Shown: positions 27,451 to 36,492 of the stretch, piece after piece
Layout: the number at the start of each line of letters is the position of its first letter
Position numbering within the stretch: the first letter of the stretch is position 1
Source of the DNA: Homoserinibacter sp. YIM 151385
GTDB lineage: Bacteria; Actinomycetota; Actinomycetes; Actinomycetales; Microbacteriaceae
Length of the DNA stretch: 64,000 nucleotides
Direction of reading: 5' to 3'
Assembly: GCF_027912415.1 (NCBI RefSeq)
Contig: NZ_CP115175.1
Location: forward strand, 744,001 to 808,000
Position numbers and translations under genes: made by a program
Notes under the pieces: generated by a model
Told to the model about the DNA's origin: nothing
What the model saw: only the letters and a program-made list of their open reading frames with translations
Database searches by the model: none

Positions 27451-28014
27451 TCAGTCCGCGCTCGGCCATGCCGCCGCGAGCTCCTCGCGGACCTCGCCGA
27501 GCAGTCTCGGCAGCGATTTCGTCTGCGCGATGATCGGGAAGAAGTTCGCATCCGAGGCCCACCGCGGGACGACGTGCTGGTGCAGGTGCGCCGCGATCCC
27601 GGCCCCCGCGATCGCGCCCTGGTTCATGCCCAGGTTGAAGCCATCCGCGCGGCTGGTCTGCCGGATCACGCGCATCGCGGTCTGCGAGAGCGCGCCGATC
27701 TCGGCGACCTCCTCCGCATCCGCCTGATCGTAGGTCGCGATGTGCCGATACGGGCAGACCAGCAGATGCCCGCTGTTGTACGGGAACAGGTTGAGGAGCA
27801 CGAAGGCGCGCTCGCCCCGGTGCACGATGAGCGCCTGCTCGTCCGGCAGCGAGGGTGCGGTGCAGAACACGCACGCGTCGCCGGGCGAGGCCGCGCCCTG
27901 CTCGATGTAGGCGATGCGGTGCGGATTCCAGAGCCGCTGGAAACCGTCCGGCACGCCCGCGAGCCCGGCCGAGGACTCGACCGACTCGTACTCCGTGCCG
28001 TCGTAGTCCCGCAT
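27451..28014 (-). CDS. HIT family nucleotide-binding protein
   Basis: Members of the histidine triad family hydrolyse or transfer nucleotides from substrates such as diadenosine tetraphosphate (AP4A phosphorylase-like) or AMP-lysine conjugates. The 187-residue protein has the N-terminal segment RLWNPHRIAYIEQG, the CxxC-like pair VFCTAPS (Cys48/Cys51), LFPYNSGHLLVCPYRH, and the catalytic triad HLHQH at residues 143-147 within GAGIAAHLHQHVVPRW. It starts two bases after the thrS stop. thrS followed by a HIT gene is a widely conserved actinobacterial pair. Confidence 0.93.
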   Translation of the reverse strand: MRDYDGTEYESVESSAGLAGVPDGFQRLWNPHRIAYIEQGAASPGDACVFCTAPSLPDEQALIVHRGERAFVLLNLFPYNSGHLLVCPYRHIATYDQADAEEVAEIGALSQTAMRVIRQTSRADGFNLGMNQGAIAGAGIAAHLHQHVVPRWASDANFFPIIAQTKSLPRLLGEVREELAAAWPSAD

Positions 28015-28016
28015 GC

Positions 28017-29978
28017 TCAGACCTGCGCGTGCGACTCGACGGCCTCGACGATCCGGCGGACCGCGTCCTCGACAGGCACCCCGTTGTCCTGGGTGCCGTC
28101 GCGGAAGCGGAAGCTCACGGTGCCCGCGTCGCGATCCGTCGCCCCCGCGATGAGCTGGAACGGGACCTTGAGCTGCGTGTGCGTGCGGATCTTCTTCTGC
28201 ATGCGGTCGTCGGAGGCGTCGAGCTCGGCGCGGATGCCCGCCGCCCGGAGCCGGTCGACGACATCGCCCAGATAGTCGACGTGCTCGTCCGAGATCGGGA
28301 TGCCGACGACCTGCACGGGCGCGAGCCACGCCGGGAAGGCGCCCGCGTAGTGCTCGAGCAGGATCGCGAAGAAGCGCTCGATGGAGCCGAAGAGCGCGCG
28401 GTGGATCATGATCGGGCGCTGCTTGGTGCCGTCGCTCGCGGTGTACTCGAGATCGAAGCGCTCCGGCAGGTTGGGGTCGACCTGGACAGTCGAGAGCTGC
28501 CAGACGCGGCCGATCGCATCCCGGGTCTTGAGGTCGATCTTGGGGCCGTAGAACGCGGCCTCCCCCGGCACCTCGGTGAGCTTCAGGCCGGACGCGACGG
28601 CGACGTTGCGGAGCGCCTGCGTCGAGGTCTCCCAGAACTCGTCCGAGCCGATCCACTTCGCCTTCTCGTCGTCGCGCATCGAGAGCTCGAGCTCGAAGTC
28701 GTCGAGCCCGAAGTCGCGGAGCATCGAGATCACGAACTCGAGGACCTTCGCGACCTCGCCCTCGAGCTGCTCGGGGGTGACGAAGAGGTGCGAGTCGTCC
28801 TGGGTGAAGCCGCGCACGCGCGTGAGGCCGTGCAGCGCGCCCGAGAGCTCGTTGCGGTAGACGGTGCCGTTCTCGGCGAAGCGGAGCGGGAGCTCACGGT
28901 AGCTGCGCCCGCGCTCCTTGTAGATGAGGATGTGCATGGGGCAGTTCATGGGCTTGAGGTAGTAGTCCGCGCCCTGCTTTGTGACGTGGCCGTCGGCATC
29001 CACCTCCTCGTCCATCCGGATCGGCGGGAACATGCCCTCCCGGTACGTCACCAGGTGGTTCGACTGGAGGAAGAGGTCGGACTTCGCGATGTGCGGCGTG
29101 TAGACGTAGGTGTAGCCGGCCTCGCGGTGGCGCTTGAGCGCGTGCTGCTCCATCGTCTGGCGGACGATGCCGCCCTTCGGATGCCAGACGGAGAGCCCGG
29201 AGCCGATCTCGTCGGGGAAGGAGAAGAGGTCGAGCTCCTTGCCGAGCTTGCGGTGGTCGCGCTTCGCGGCCTCCTCGAGGCGGCCGAGATAGGCGCGCAG
29301 CTCGTCCTTCGTCGGCCAGGCGGTGCCGTAGATGCGCTGCAGCTGCGGGTTCTTCTCGCTCCCCCGCCAGTAGGCGGCGGCGACGCGCATGAGCTTCGCG
29401 CCGTTGCCGATCATGCGGGTCGACGGCAGGTGCGGGCCGCGGCAGAGGTCCTTCCAGATCACGTCGCCGGTCTTCGGGTCGACGTTGTCGTAGATCGTGA
29501 GCTCGCCCGCCCCGACCTCGACCGACTCCCCGTCCTTGCCGGAGGAGGCCGAGCCCTTGAGGCCGATGAGCTCGAGCTTGAAGGGCTCGCCGGCGAGCTC
29601 GGCGCGCGCCTCGTCCTCCGTGACGACGCGGCGCATGAACCGCTGGCCGGCGCGGACGATGCGGTCCATCTCCTTCTCGAGCGCCTTGAGGTCCTCGGGG
29701 GTGAAGGCCTCGGCGACGTCGAAGTCGTAGTAGAAGCCGTCCTGCACGGGCGGCCCGATGCCGAGCTTCGCGTCGGGGTTCACCTTCTGCACGGCCTGCG
29801 CGAGCACGTGCGCAGCGGAGTGGCGGAGGATCGCGAGGCCGTCGGCGGAATCGATCGTCACCGGCTCGACCTGCTGGCCCGCGGTCGTCGTCGCGGCCAG
29901 ATCCTTGAGCTCGCCGTCGACGCGCATGGCGACGACGGAGCGGTCGGAGAAGAGGTCGAATCCGGTCTGGTCACTCAC
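28017..29978 (-). CDS. thrS: Threonyl-tRNA synthetase
   Basis: ThrS charges tRNA-Thr with threonine. The 653-residue enzyme has an N-terminal TGS-like domain (about 10-55), the editing-type domain ([15 protein letters not shown], about 58-225, with the CRGPHLPST motif) and the class II catalytic core. The core shows motif 2 [26 protein letters not shown], the zinc ligand in LKPMNCPMH, and motif 3 near [16 protein letters not shown]-terminal anticodon-binding domain with [15 protein letters not shown] completes it. The GTG start ([14 protein letters not shown]) is chosen because the 26 upstream residues are a Pro/Arg-rich shadow. It is coupled to the HIT gene downstream. Confidence 0.97.
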   Translation of the reverse strand: MSDQTGFDLFSDRSVVAMRVDGELKDLAATTTAGQQVEPVTIDSADGLAILRHSAAHVLAQAVQKVNPDAKLGIGPPVQDGFYYDFDVAEAFTPEDLKALEKEMDRIVRAGQRFMRRVVTEDEARAELAGEPFKLELIGLKGSASSGKDGESVEVGAGELTIYDNVDPKTGDVIWKDLCRGPHLPSTRMIGNGAKLMRVAAAYWRGSEKNPQLQRIYGTAWPTKDELRAYLGRLEEAAKRDHRKLGKELDLFSFPDEIGSGLSVWHPKGGIVRQTMEQHALKRHREAGYTYVYTPHIAKSDLFLQSNHLVTYREGMFPPIRMDEEVDADGHVTKQGADYYLKPMNCPMHILIYKERGRSYRELPLRFAENGTVYRNELSGALHGLTRVRGFTQDDSHLFVTPEQLEGEVAKVLEFVISMLRDFGLDDFELELSMRDDEKAKWIGSDEFWETSTQALRNVAVASGLKLTEVPGEAAFYGPKIDLKTRDAIGRVWQLSTVQVDPNLPERFDLEYTASDGTKQRPIMIHRALFGSIERFFAILLEHYAGAFPAWLAPVQVVGIPISDEHVDYLGDVVDRLRAAGIRAELDASDDRMQKKIRTHTQLKVPFQLIAGATDRDAGTVSFRFRDGTQDNGVPVEDAVRRIVEAVESHAQV

Positions 29979-30057
29979 CCGGTCAACTGTAGTCGCGGCG
30001 GGCGGGGGCCTCGCGCGGGGCCCGGGCGCCGCACGTCGACGCCGGCCCGGAGACACG

Positions 30058-30083
30058 AAGAGCCCCGGAGATCCGGGGCTCTT
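30058..30083 (-). terminator. Terminator of the tRNA Gly-Cys-Val transcript
   Basis: A 12-base inverted repeat (AAGAGCCCCGGA and its complement) lies just after the 3' end of tRNA-Val(GAC) on the minus strand and ends in a short U-containing stretch. It separates the tRNA genes from thrS. Confidence 0.8.
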
Positions 30084-30087
30084 GCTG

Positions 30088-30159
30088 TGCGCGATACTGG
30101 GATCGAACCAGTGACCTCTTCCGTGTCAGGGAAGCGCGCTACCGCTGCGCCAATCGCGC
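30088..30159 (-). tRNA. tRNA-Val (anticodon GAC)
   Basis: A 72-nt cloverleaf with a perfect 7-bp acceptor stem (GCGCGAT / ATCGCGC). The anticodon stem-loop is CTTCC-CTGACAC-GGAAG with anticodon GAC, and the T-arm is ACTGG-TTCGATC-CCAGT. The discriminator base is A and CCA is not encoded. It is third in the minus-strand order Gly-Cys-Val. Confidence 0.95.
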
Positions 30160-30204
30160 CTGTTCGGTGGTGCTGAAGTACAGGCACTTCTTCACTTGCG
30201 AGTG

Positions 30205-30275
30205 AGGTGGCGACGGGATTCGAACCCGTGTAAACGGCTTTGCAGGCCGGTGCCTCGCCTCTCGGCCACGCCACC
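30205..30275 (-). tRNA. tRNA-Cys (anticodon GCA)
   Basis: A 71-nt cloverleaf with acceptor stem GGTGGCG / CGCCACC, discriminator U (typical of tRNA-Cys), and anticodon loop CTGCAAA giving GCA. The T-arm contains GGTTCGAATCC. CCA is not encoded. It lies 45 bases from tRNA-Val(GAC) on the same strand. Confidence 0.95.
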
Positions 30276-30318
30276 ACGTGTGCGGCCCTGGGCCCGAAGA
30301 CCCAGAAGACTCCACTCG

Positions 30319-30390
30319 AGCGGATGACGAGATTCGAACTCGCGACCCTCACCTTGGCAAGGTGATGCGCTACCACTGCGCCACATCCGC
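30319..30390 (-). tRNA. tRNA-Gly (anticodon GCC)
   Basis: A 72-nt cloverleaf with acceptor stem GCGGATG / CATCCGC, discriminator U and anticodon loop TTGCCAA giving GCC. The T-arm contains AGTTCGAATCT. It is the first tRNA of the minus-strand trio. Confidence 0.95.
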
Positions 30391-30528
30391 ATGTCGCGCC
30401 CGTTTCCGGGTGCGGATTCGACTGTACCCGATCGGCGGGCGAGGTCAAAACCGGTGACGCCAGCGTGTCGGCCGGGGGTCCGGCGGGTGTCCTGGCGGCG
30501 CCCCGATCTGTGGGATGATGTCCCCGAC

Positions 30529-30601
30529 GGGCGATTGGCGCAGTTGGTAGCGCGCTTCCTTCACACGGAAGAGGTCATCGGTTCGAGTCCGGTATCGCCC
30601 A
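30529..30601 (+). tRNA. tRNA-Val (anticodon CAC)
   Basis: A 73-nt cloverleaf on the plus strand with acceptor stem GGGCGAT / ATCGCCC. The anticodon stem-loop is CTTCC-TTCACAC-GGAAG with anticodon CAC, and the discriminator is A. It reads GUG codons, complementing the GAC tRNA 370 bases away. Its 3' half overlaps, antisense, the end of the Amt-like gene. Confidence 0.94.
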
Positions 30602-31624
30602 CCGTCTCCCCCTCCGGTCCCGGCTCGCGCGCCGGATCAGCGCCAGCCCGAGCGCGCCGACGCCGGCGCCCCACGCCGCGACCGCGAGCATCGCGGCGAG
30701 CTGTGCGCCGAGCGTGCTGAGATCGGCATCCGCGGCGAAGCTCGAGCGCTCCCCCACGATGCCGCTCGCGAGCAGCCCCACGGCGCCGGCCGTGAGGGCG
30801 CTGAGGCCCGTGCGCCGCGCGACGCTCATGCGACGGCCCCGGCGCGATTCGTGCATGCCGGCCGCCGCGGCCCCCGCCACGCCGCCCGCGAGCACGGCGA
30901 GCGGCAGCGGCACGGCGACCGCGCACGACATGACGGCCGCGCCGCCCGCCGCGAGGCCCATGCGGATCGAGCGGCGGATCGGGGCGCGCGCGCCGGTCAG
31001 GCGGTCGACGAGCAGCCAGCCGAGTGCGCCCGCGGGCGGCGCGAGCAGCGCCGCGAGGAGGACGCCGGACACGTACTCGTCGAGGGCGCCCTCGAGGCTC
31101 GCGAGCCAGACCGTGAAGCCGATCGCGAGGAGGCCGGCGGCGGCGATGCGGACGCGGCGGGTCACGTGCGGCGCGTCGACGGGGCCTTCGGCGGCAGGTG
31201 CCGGGATCGCGAGCGCGAACGCGCCCGCCGAGATCACGAGCCCGAGCGCGCCGCCGAAGTCGGCGATCCGCCCCGCCTCCGGCTGCGTCTCCTCGAGCGC
31301 GAGCGGCACGACGAGCGCGGCGGGGAGCACGACGACGCTCCACAGCGCGCCCGCGGCGGTCGCGGCGCGCACTCCGAGCCCCGAGGCCGAGAGGATGCCG
31401 AGCAGCGGCACGAGGACGGCCGCGGAGGCCGCCGCGGCGCCCAGCAGGAACGGCAGCTGGCCGACACCCGCCGCGAGCGAGAGCGCGAGGGTCGCGAGCA
31501 CCGATCCGCCCGCGCCGAGGAGCAGCTGCCAGACGCGCGGCGGCTCGATCGACGGGCGCGAGCCGAGGACGACCGCGACGGCCATGAGCGCGGCCGCGGC
31601 GAGCGAGATCGGGATCAGCGCCAC
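30575..31624 (-). CDS. Degenerate Amt-like membrane protein (paralogue of the adjacent ammonium channel)
   Basis: This 349-residue protein has about ten hydrophobic helices. I can align it by eye to the Amt encoded just upstream: IADFGGALGLVISAGAFALA matches IDFAGGTAVHINAGAAALA, and LLAPPAGALGWLLVDRLTGA matches IAAPAAALLAWLIVEKIKDG. At both pore histidines (His185 and His334 of Amt) this protein appears to have non-polar residues (Val130 and an Ala in SALTAGAVG), so normal ammonium conduction is unlikely. The first two Amt helices also seem shortened. The GTG start is at 31624, and the last nine residues (RWAIPDSNR) are read antisense through tRNA-Val. It could be a sensor, a decaying duplicate or a new transporter. 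Confidence 0.6.
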   Translation of the reverse strand: MALIPISLAAAALMAVAVVLGSRPSIEPPRVWQLLLGAGGSVLATLALSLAAGVGQLPFLLGAAAASAAVLVPLLGILSASGLGVRAATAAGALWSVVVLPAALVVPLALEETQPEAGRIADFGGALGLVISAGAFALAIPAPAAEGPVDAPHVTRRVRIAAAGLLAIGFTVWLASLEGALDEYVSGVLLAALLAPPAGALGWLLVDRLTGARAPIRRSIRMGLAAGGAAVMSCAVAVPLPLAVLAGGVAGAAAAGMHESRRGRRMSVARRTGLSALTAGAVGLLASGIVGERSSFAADADLSTLGAQLAAMLAVAAWGAGVGALGLALIRRASRDRRGRRWAIPDSNR

Positions 31625-31668
31625 CGCATCCCTCGCTTTCCGGCGCCGGGGGCGCCCCGCACAACGCT

Positions 31669-31703
31669 ACGGGGTGCCGTCCCGGTGAGGAGCGGCACCC
31701 CGT
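31669..31703 (-). terminator. Terminator after amt
   Basis: An 11-bp stem (ACGGGGTGCCG with its complement) and a 13-base loop lie just beyond the amt stop on the minus strand. It should reduce read-through into the Amt-like gene, which begins 45 bases further on. Confidence 0.7.
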
Positions 31704-31721
31704 CGGCGTCGGATGTCGGGA

Positions 31722-32987
31722 CTACTTGACCTCGGTGAGGACGTAGCCCTCCTCGCCGTGCACGATCGAGTCGATGCCGGCGACCTCGTCCTCGTTCTTC
31801 ACGCGGAAGCCGATCGTCTTCTCGATCGCGAAGCCGATGACGAGCGCGAGCACGAAGGAGTAGACGAGGACCGCGATCGCGGCGATCGCCTGCACGAGCA
31901 GCTGCGTTCCGTCGCCGCCGGTGAAGAGGCCGGTGCCGTTGGCGAAGAAGCCCAGGTACAGCGTGCCGATGAGGCCGCCGACGAGGTGGATGCCCACGAC
32001 GTCGAGCGAGTCGTCGAAGCCGAACTTGAACTTCAGGTCGATCGCGAGGGCGCAGACGGCACCGGCGATGACGCCGAGCAGGATCGCCCAGATCGGGTGC
32101 AGCGAGGCGCAGGCCGGGGTGATCGCGACCAGGCCCGCGACGGCGCCCGAGGCGGCGCCGACGGAGGTGGCCTTGCCGTCCTTGATCTTCTCCACGATGA
32201 GCCATGCGAGGAGCGCGGCGGCCGGGGCGGCGATCGTGTTGATGAAGGCGAGCGCGGCGGTGCCGTCGGCGGCGAGCTCGGAGCCCGCGTTGAAGCCGAA
32301 CCAGCCGAACCAGAGCAGGCCGGCGCCGAGGAGCACGAAGGGCGGGTTGTGGGGCACGTGGGCGCCCTTGGCGAAGCCGACGCGCTTGCCGAGGACGATC
32401 GCCAGCGCGAGCGCCGCGGCGCCTGCGTTGATGTGGACGGCGGTGCCGCCTGCGAAGTCGATCGCGCCGACCCCGAAGGCCTCCTGCATGCCGTAGGTGA
32501 TCCAGCCGCCGTAGGAGAAGCTGCCGTCCTCCGCGAGGCCGAAGTTGAAGACCCACGAGGCGACCGGGAAGTAGACGACGGTCGCCCAGATGCCGGCGAA
32601 GATCATCCACGCGCCGAACTTGGCGCGGTCGGCGATGGCGCCGGAGACGAGGGCGACGGTGATGATCGCGAAGGTCGCCTGGAAGGCGGCGAAGGCGATC
32701 GGCGGGAATGCGGCGTCCTCGGGGACCTCGAGGAGGCTGTTGAGCCCGAGCGCGGCGGTGTCGATGCCGAAGGGGGCGCCGACGCCGTCTGCCGAGGCGA
32801 AGGCGATGGCGTAGCCGTACAGCACCCAGAGGACGCCGATGAGCCCGATCGCGCCGAAGCTCATCATCATCATGCTGATGACGCTCTTCGCCTTGACGAG
32901 TCCTCCGTAGAAGAACGCCAGACCCGGGGTCATGAGCAGCACGAGCGCCGCGGCGAACAGCAGGAAGGCGGTGTTGCCTTGGTCCAT
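31722..32987 (-). CDS. amt: Ammonium transporter Amt
   Basis: Amt/AmtB trimers conduct ammonium into the cell. The 421-residue protein shows the N-terminal block MTPGLAFFYGGLVKAKSVISMMMMS, IDFAGGTAVHINAGAAALA (pore His185), and VVGIHLVGGLIGTLYLGFF (pore His334), plus FGWFGFNAGS. Its length is typical. The ATG at 32987 (MDQGNTAFLLF) is chosen; an upstream extension in frame has no membrane character. No glnK or glnD gene follows, unlike the amtB-glnK-glnD operons of many actinobacteria. A GlnR-like box lies 94-131 bases upstream. Confidence 0.97.
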   Translation of the reverse strand: MDQGNTAFLLFAAALVLLMTPGLAFFYGGLVKAKSVISMMMMSFGAIGLIGVLWVLYGYAIAFASADGVGAPFGIDTAALGLNSLLEVPEDAAFPPIAFAAFQATFAIITVALVSGAIADRAKFGAWMIFAGIWATVVYFPVASWVFNFGLAEDGSFSYGGWITYGMQEAFGVGAIDFAGGTAVHINAGAAALALAIVLGKRVGFAKGAHVPHNPPFVLLGAGLLWFGWFGFNAGSELAADGTAALAFINTIAAPAAALLAWLIVEKIKDGKATSVGAASGAVAGLVAITPACASLHPIWAILLGVIAGAVCALAIDLKFKFGFDDSLDVVGIHLVGGLIGTLYLGFFANGTGLFTGGDGTQLLVQAIAAIAVLVYSFVLALVIGFAIEKTIGFRVKNEDEVAGIDSIVHGEEGYVLTEVK

Positions 32988-33080
32988 GTCAAACCTCTCT
33001 GACTGTGGCAGGGATCGCACCGTCGCTGGATCTCGCGGAGAGGGACTGCTCGGGTACGCCGCCCAGTGTCGCGAGATGAG

Positions 33081-33118
33081 GTTTCGCGGGCGCTGTCGCC
33101 GTGTTTCGAGCCGGTTAC
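33081..33118 (-). promoter_or_regulatory. GlnR-type nitrogen-control box upstream of amt
   Basis: Read on the minus strand the site is GTAAC-n6-GAAAC-n6-ACAGC-n6-GAAAC. This is the a1-b1-a2-b2 layout described for GlnR (gTnAc-n6-GaAAc repeated), with exact six-base spacings and three of four half-sites matching well. It overlaps the last four bases of cydDC and lies 94 bases before the amt start, so GlnR activation of amt under nitrogen limitation is likely. Confidence 0.7.
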
Positions 33119-36100
33119 GCGGGCCGCTCGGAGGTAAACATCGTGTTTCGGGGAGCGGTGGAGTCGCCGTCCAGGCCCTGGGGATCACGTCCGAGCTCGA
33201 CCACGTGATCTGCGAGGGCGGCATCCGCGGCGAGGTGCGACACGACCACGAGCGTGCGACCGCCGACCGCGGCGGGCAGGTCGCGGCGCAGCGCCTCGGC
33301 GGTCGGCTCGTCGAGGTGGGCGGTCGGCTCGTCGAGGAGCAGGACCTCGGCGCGGCTGAGGAGGGCGCGCGCGACGGCGAGCCGCTGACGCTCGCCGCCC
33401 GAGAGCGCCGCCCCGCCGCGGCCGACGGGCGTGTCGAGGCCCTCGGGCATGGCGGCGAGGAGCGGGGCGAGCCCGACCGCCTCTAGCGCGGCCTCGAGCT
33501 CCGCGTCCGAGGGCTCGGCGCCCGAGGGGCGGGCGAGGCGGAGGTTGGCGCGGAGCGACGCTGCGAAGACGAGCGACTCCTGCGGCGTCCAGGCGACGCG
33601 GCGGTCTCGTGCGGCCTCCGCGGGCGCGCGACCGGCGACCGCGATGCGGCCGCGCTCGGGCGCGAGGTGCCCGAGGAGGACGGCGAGCAGCGTCGACTTG
33701 CCCGAGCCCGACGGGCCCTGCACGAGGAGCCCCTCGCCCGGCTCGAGCCGGAGCGAGAGCTCCTCGAGCACGGGGCGAGCGCCCGGCCAGCGCGCGTCGA
33801 CCTCCTCGAGCGCGAGGGCGGCATCCCCCGCGCGATCGGGGAGACCGGATGCGGAGACGTCCGCCGCGGGCGCCGGGCGCAGCAGGCGCGAGACGGCCTC
33901 GCGGAGCGCGGGCCGCGAGCGCACGGCGTCGGCGGCGAGCAGGATCGGCTCGACCAGGCCGAGCGGGAGCAGGACGAGCGCCGCCATGCCGGCGGGGGCG
34001 AGGGCACCGGCCGCGACGAGCGGCGGCAGCGCGGCCGCGAGCACGAGGGAGGCGAGGAGCGCTCCCGCGGTCGCGATCCCCGCCGCGAGGCCGCGGGCGA
34101 GCGCCGCGCGGCGCGCGAGCGCGGTGCGGCGCGCGTCGCGCGCGGCGAGCTCCGCGAGCGGGGCGTCGAGGACGTCGTGCGCCCCGAGCTCCGCCGCCGC
34201 GGCGAGCAGCTCGACGACCTCGCCCGCGCTGCGGCGCGAGGCGGCGAGCTCGCCCGCGGCGGCCCGCCGGTCGGCGAGGAGCGCCGCCGCCGGCGCCGCG
34301 AGCAGTGTCGCCGCGAGCACGATCGCGGGGGCGAGCAGGGCGGCCGGGGCGAGGATCGCGATCGCCGCGATGCCGCCCGCGACGGTCATGAGGGCCGCGG
34401 CGGGCGGCACGAGCACGCGCGGCGCGAGATCCCGCACCTCGTCGGGCGCGACGACGAGCGAGCCCACGACCGTCCCGCCGCGGAGGAGCCGCCGGTGCGC
34501 GGGGCCGGCCGCCGCGAGCACCCGCCAGAGACGCAGGCGCAGGCGCTCCGCGAGCCGGAGGACGGCATCGTGCACCGCGAGCCGCTCGGCGTAGCGCAGC
34601 GCCGAGCGCGCGATGCCGAAGAAGCGGACGCCGACGATCGCGACCATGAGCGTGAGGATCGGCGGCTGCTCGGCGGCGGTCACGATGAGCCAGCCCGAGA
34701 GGGCCGTGAGCGCGGCCGCCGCGGCGCTCGACCCGGCCGCGAGGAGCATGCCGAGGGCGAGCCGCCAGCGCACGGGGCGCAGGATGTCGCGGAGGCCGAG
34801 CGGGCGGGCGGCGGTCTCCGTCGCGATGCTCGCGGGGCGCGCGACCTCGGGTGCTGTCGGCTCGATCGCCGCGGCGGTCCGCGGCGCCGCCGCATCCGGC
34901 TGCGTCGCATCCGCCGCCGCGTCGGCGAGCCCGTCCGCCCGGGCGGGCTCCGGCAGCCGGACGACCCGGTCGGCGAGCGCGAGCAGCCGGGGGTCGTGGG
35001 TCGCGACGACGACGGTCGCCGTGCCGCGGAGCAGCCACAGCTCGTCGATGACCGCCTCCGCGGCCTCGTCGTCGAGGTGCGCGGTGGGCTCGTCGAGGAC
35101 GACGAGCGCGGCGCCCCGGCGGACGCGGAGCAGCACCCGCGCGATCGCGAGCCGCCGCCGCTCCCCCGGGCTCAGCAGCGCCGGATCGGCATCGAGCGCG
35201 AGCCGGCCGAGCGCCGCCGAGCGGAGGACCGCCTCGAGCTCGGCGTCCGCGAGCTCCTCGCCGGGCCCGCCGTGGAGCCGGAGCTCGGCGTCGACGCGAT
35301 CGCGCGAGAAGGTCGGCGACTGCGGCGCCCAGGCGAGCCGCTCCGGCCGCTCGACGCGGCCGCGCGCCTCGGCCGAGGCGGGGAGCCGATCGAGGATCGC
35401 GGCGAGCAGCGTCGACTTCCCGCCGCCCGAGGGCGCGGCGATCGCGAGCAGCTCGCCCTGCCGCGCATCCAGCCGCTCGAGCGCGAGGGCGGGACGCGCG
35501 CGCCCCTCGTAGCGGACGACGAGGTCGCGGACGCGGAGACCCGACGGCCGCCCCCGCCGCACGACGCCGGCCGCGCGGGGGCGCGCGATCGCCGCCTCCG
35601 CATCCCGCAGCGCGCCCTGCCCCGCGCGGGAGGCGTGGAAGGCGGCGCCGACCTCGCGGAGCGGCGTGTAGCACTCGGGCGCGAGGATCAGCACCAGCAG
35701 CCCCACCTCGAGCGGCAGCTCCCCCGCGACGAGCCGCACCCCGATGAAGACGGCGACGACCGCGACCGAGATGGTCGCGATGAGCTCGAGGACGAGCGCC
35801 GAGAGGAAAGCGGTGCGCAGCGCCCCCATGGTCGCGCGCCGGTGCGCTCGGCCGACGCCGTCGAGCGCCCGGATCTGATCCTCGAGACGGCCGAGCCCGA
35901 CGAGCACCGGGAGGCCGCGCGCGAGCTCGACGAGATGCTCGGCGAGCCGGTCGAGGGCGCCCGAGGCGCGGTCGACGCGATCCTGCGTGTGCCGCCCGAC
36001 GAGGATCATGAAGATCGGCACGAGCGGCAGCGTCAGCGCGACGACGACCGCGCTCACGAGATCGAGGGAGAGGATGCGCAGGCCCACCACGAGCGGGACG

Positions 36101-36492
36101 ACCGCCGTCGCCGTGAGCGCCGGGAGGACGCCCGAGAACAGCTCGCGCACCTCGTCGACGCGGCGCCCCGCGAGGAGCGCGGTGGCGGCCGCGTCGTCGC
36201 CGCGCGCGATCGCGGCCCGCACGACCCCGAGCCGCAGCTCGCCCGCGAGCTCGAGGGCGCCGCGCGCCGCGACGACGCGCACCAGCCACTCGCCGAGCGC
36301 GCGCGCGACGAGCGCCCCCGCGGCCCAGGCGAGCGCGTTCTCGTCGAGCCGCCCCTCGACCGCCCCGACGACGAGCCGCGCGAGCGCGTCCGCGAAGGCG
36401 ACGATCGCGACGGCGCGCAGCAGCGACACGACGGCCGTGCCCGCGACAGTGCGCCGGGCGGTCGGCCCGAGCGGGATCCCGCCGCGCCTCAT
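33115..36492 (-). CDS. cydDC: Fused thiol/cysteine-glutathione-type ABC exporter CydDC
   Basis: CydD and CydC form a heterodimeric ABC exporter needed to assemble cytochrome bd oxidase. Here both halves are in one 1,125-residue chain. Half 1 has membrane helices to about residue 275, Walker A APSGGGKST (353-361), signature LSPGE (440-444) and Walker B LVVLDEPTAHLDD. A Pro/Ala linker of about 50 residues follows. Half 2 has helices about 575-860, Walker A GPSGSGKST (926-934), signature LSGGE (1030-1034) and LLLDEPTAHLDE. Fusions of this kind are known in actinobacteria. The start overlaps the cydB stop (ATGA), giving the operon cydA-cydB-cydDC. Confidence 0.93.
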   Translation of the reverse strand: MRRGGIPLGPTARRTVAGTAVVSLLRAVAIVAFADALARLVVGAVEGRLDENALAWAAGALVARALGEWLVRVVAARGALELAGELRLGVVRAAIARGDDAAATALLAGRRVDEVRELFSGVLPALTATAVVPLVVGLRILSLDLVSAVVVALTLPLVPIFMILVGRHTQDRVDRASGALDRLAEHLVELARGLPVLVGLGRLEDQIRALDGVGRAHRRATMGALRTAFLSALVLELIATISVAVVAVFIGVRLVAGELPLEVGLLVLILAPECYTPLREVGAAFHASRAGQGALRDAEAAIARPRAAGVVRRGRPSGLRVRDLVVRYEGRARPALALERLDARQGELLAIAAPSGGGKSTLLAAILDRLPASAEARGRVERPERLAWAPQSPTFSRDRVDAELRLHGGPGEELADAELEAVLRSAALGRLALDADPALLSPGERRRLAIARVLLRVRRGAALVVLDEPTAHLDDEAAEAVIDELWLLRGTATVVVATHDPRLLALADRVVRLPEPARADGLADAAADATQPDAAAPRTAAAIEPTAPEVARPASIATETAARPLGLRDILRPVRWRLALGMLLAAGSSAAAAALTALSGWLIVTAAEQPPILTLMVAIVGVRFFGIARSALRYAERLAVHDAVLRLAERLRLRLWRVLAAAGPAHRRLLRGGTVVGSLVVAPDEVRDLAPRVLVPPAAALMTVAGGIAAIAILAPAALLAPAIVLAATLLAAPAAALLADRRAAAGELAASRRSAGEVVELLAAAAELGAHDVLDAPLAELAARDARRTALARRAALARGLAAGIATAGALLASLVLAAALPPLVAAGALAPAGMAALVLLPLGLVEPILLAADAVRSRPALREAVSRLLRPAPAADVSASGLPDRAGDAALALEEVDARWPGARPVLEELSLRLEPGEGLLVQGPSGSGKSTLLAVLLGHLAPERGRIAVAGRAPAEAARDRRVAWTPQESLVFAASLRANLRLARPSGAEPSDAELEAALEAVGLAPLLAAMPEGLDTPVGRGGAALSGGERQRLAVARALLSRAEVLLLDEPTAHLDEPTAEALRRDLPAAVGGRTLVVVSHLAADAALADHVVELGRDPQGLDGDSTAPRNTMFTSERPA

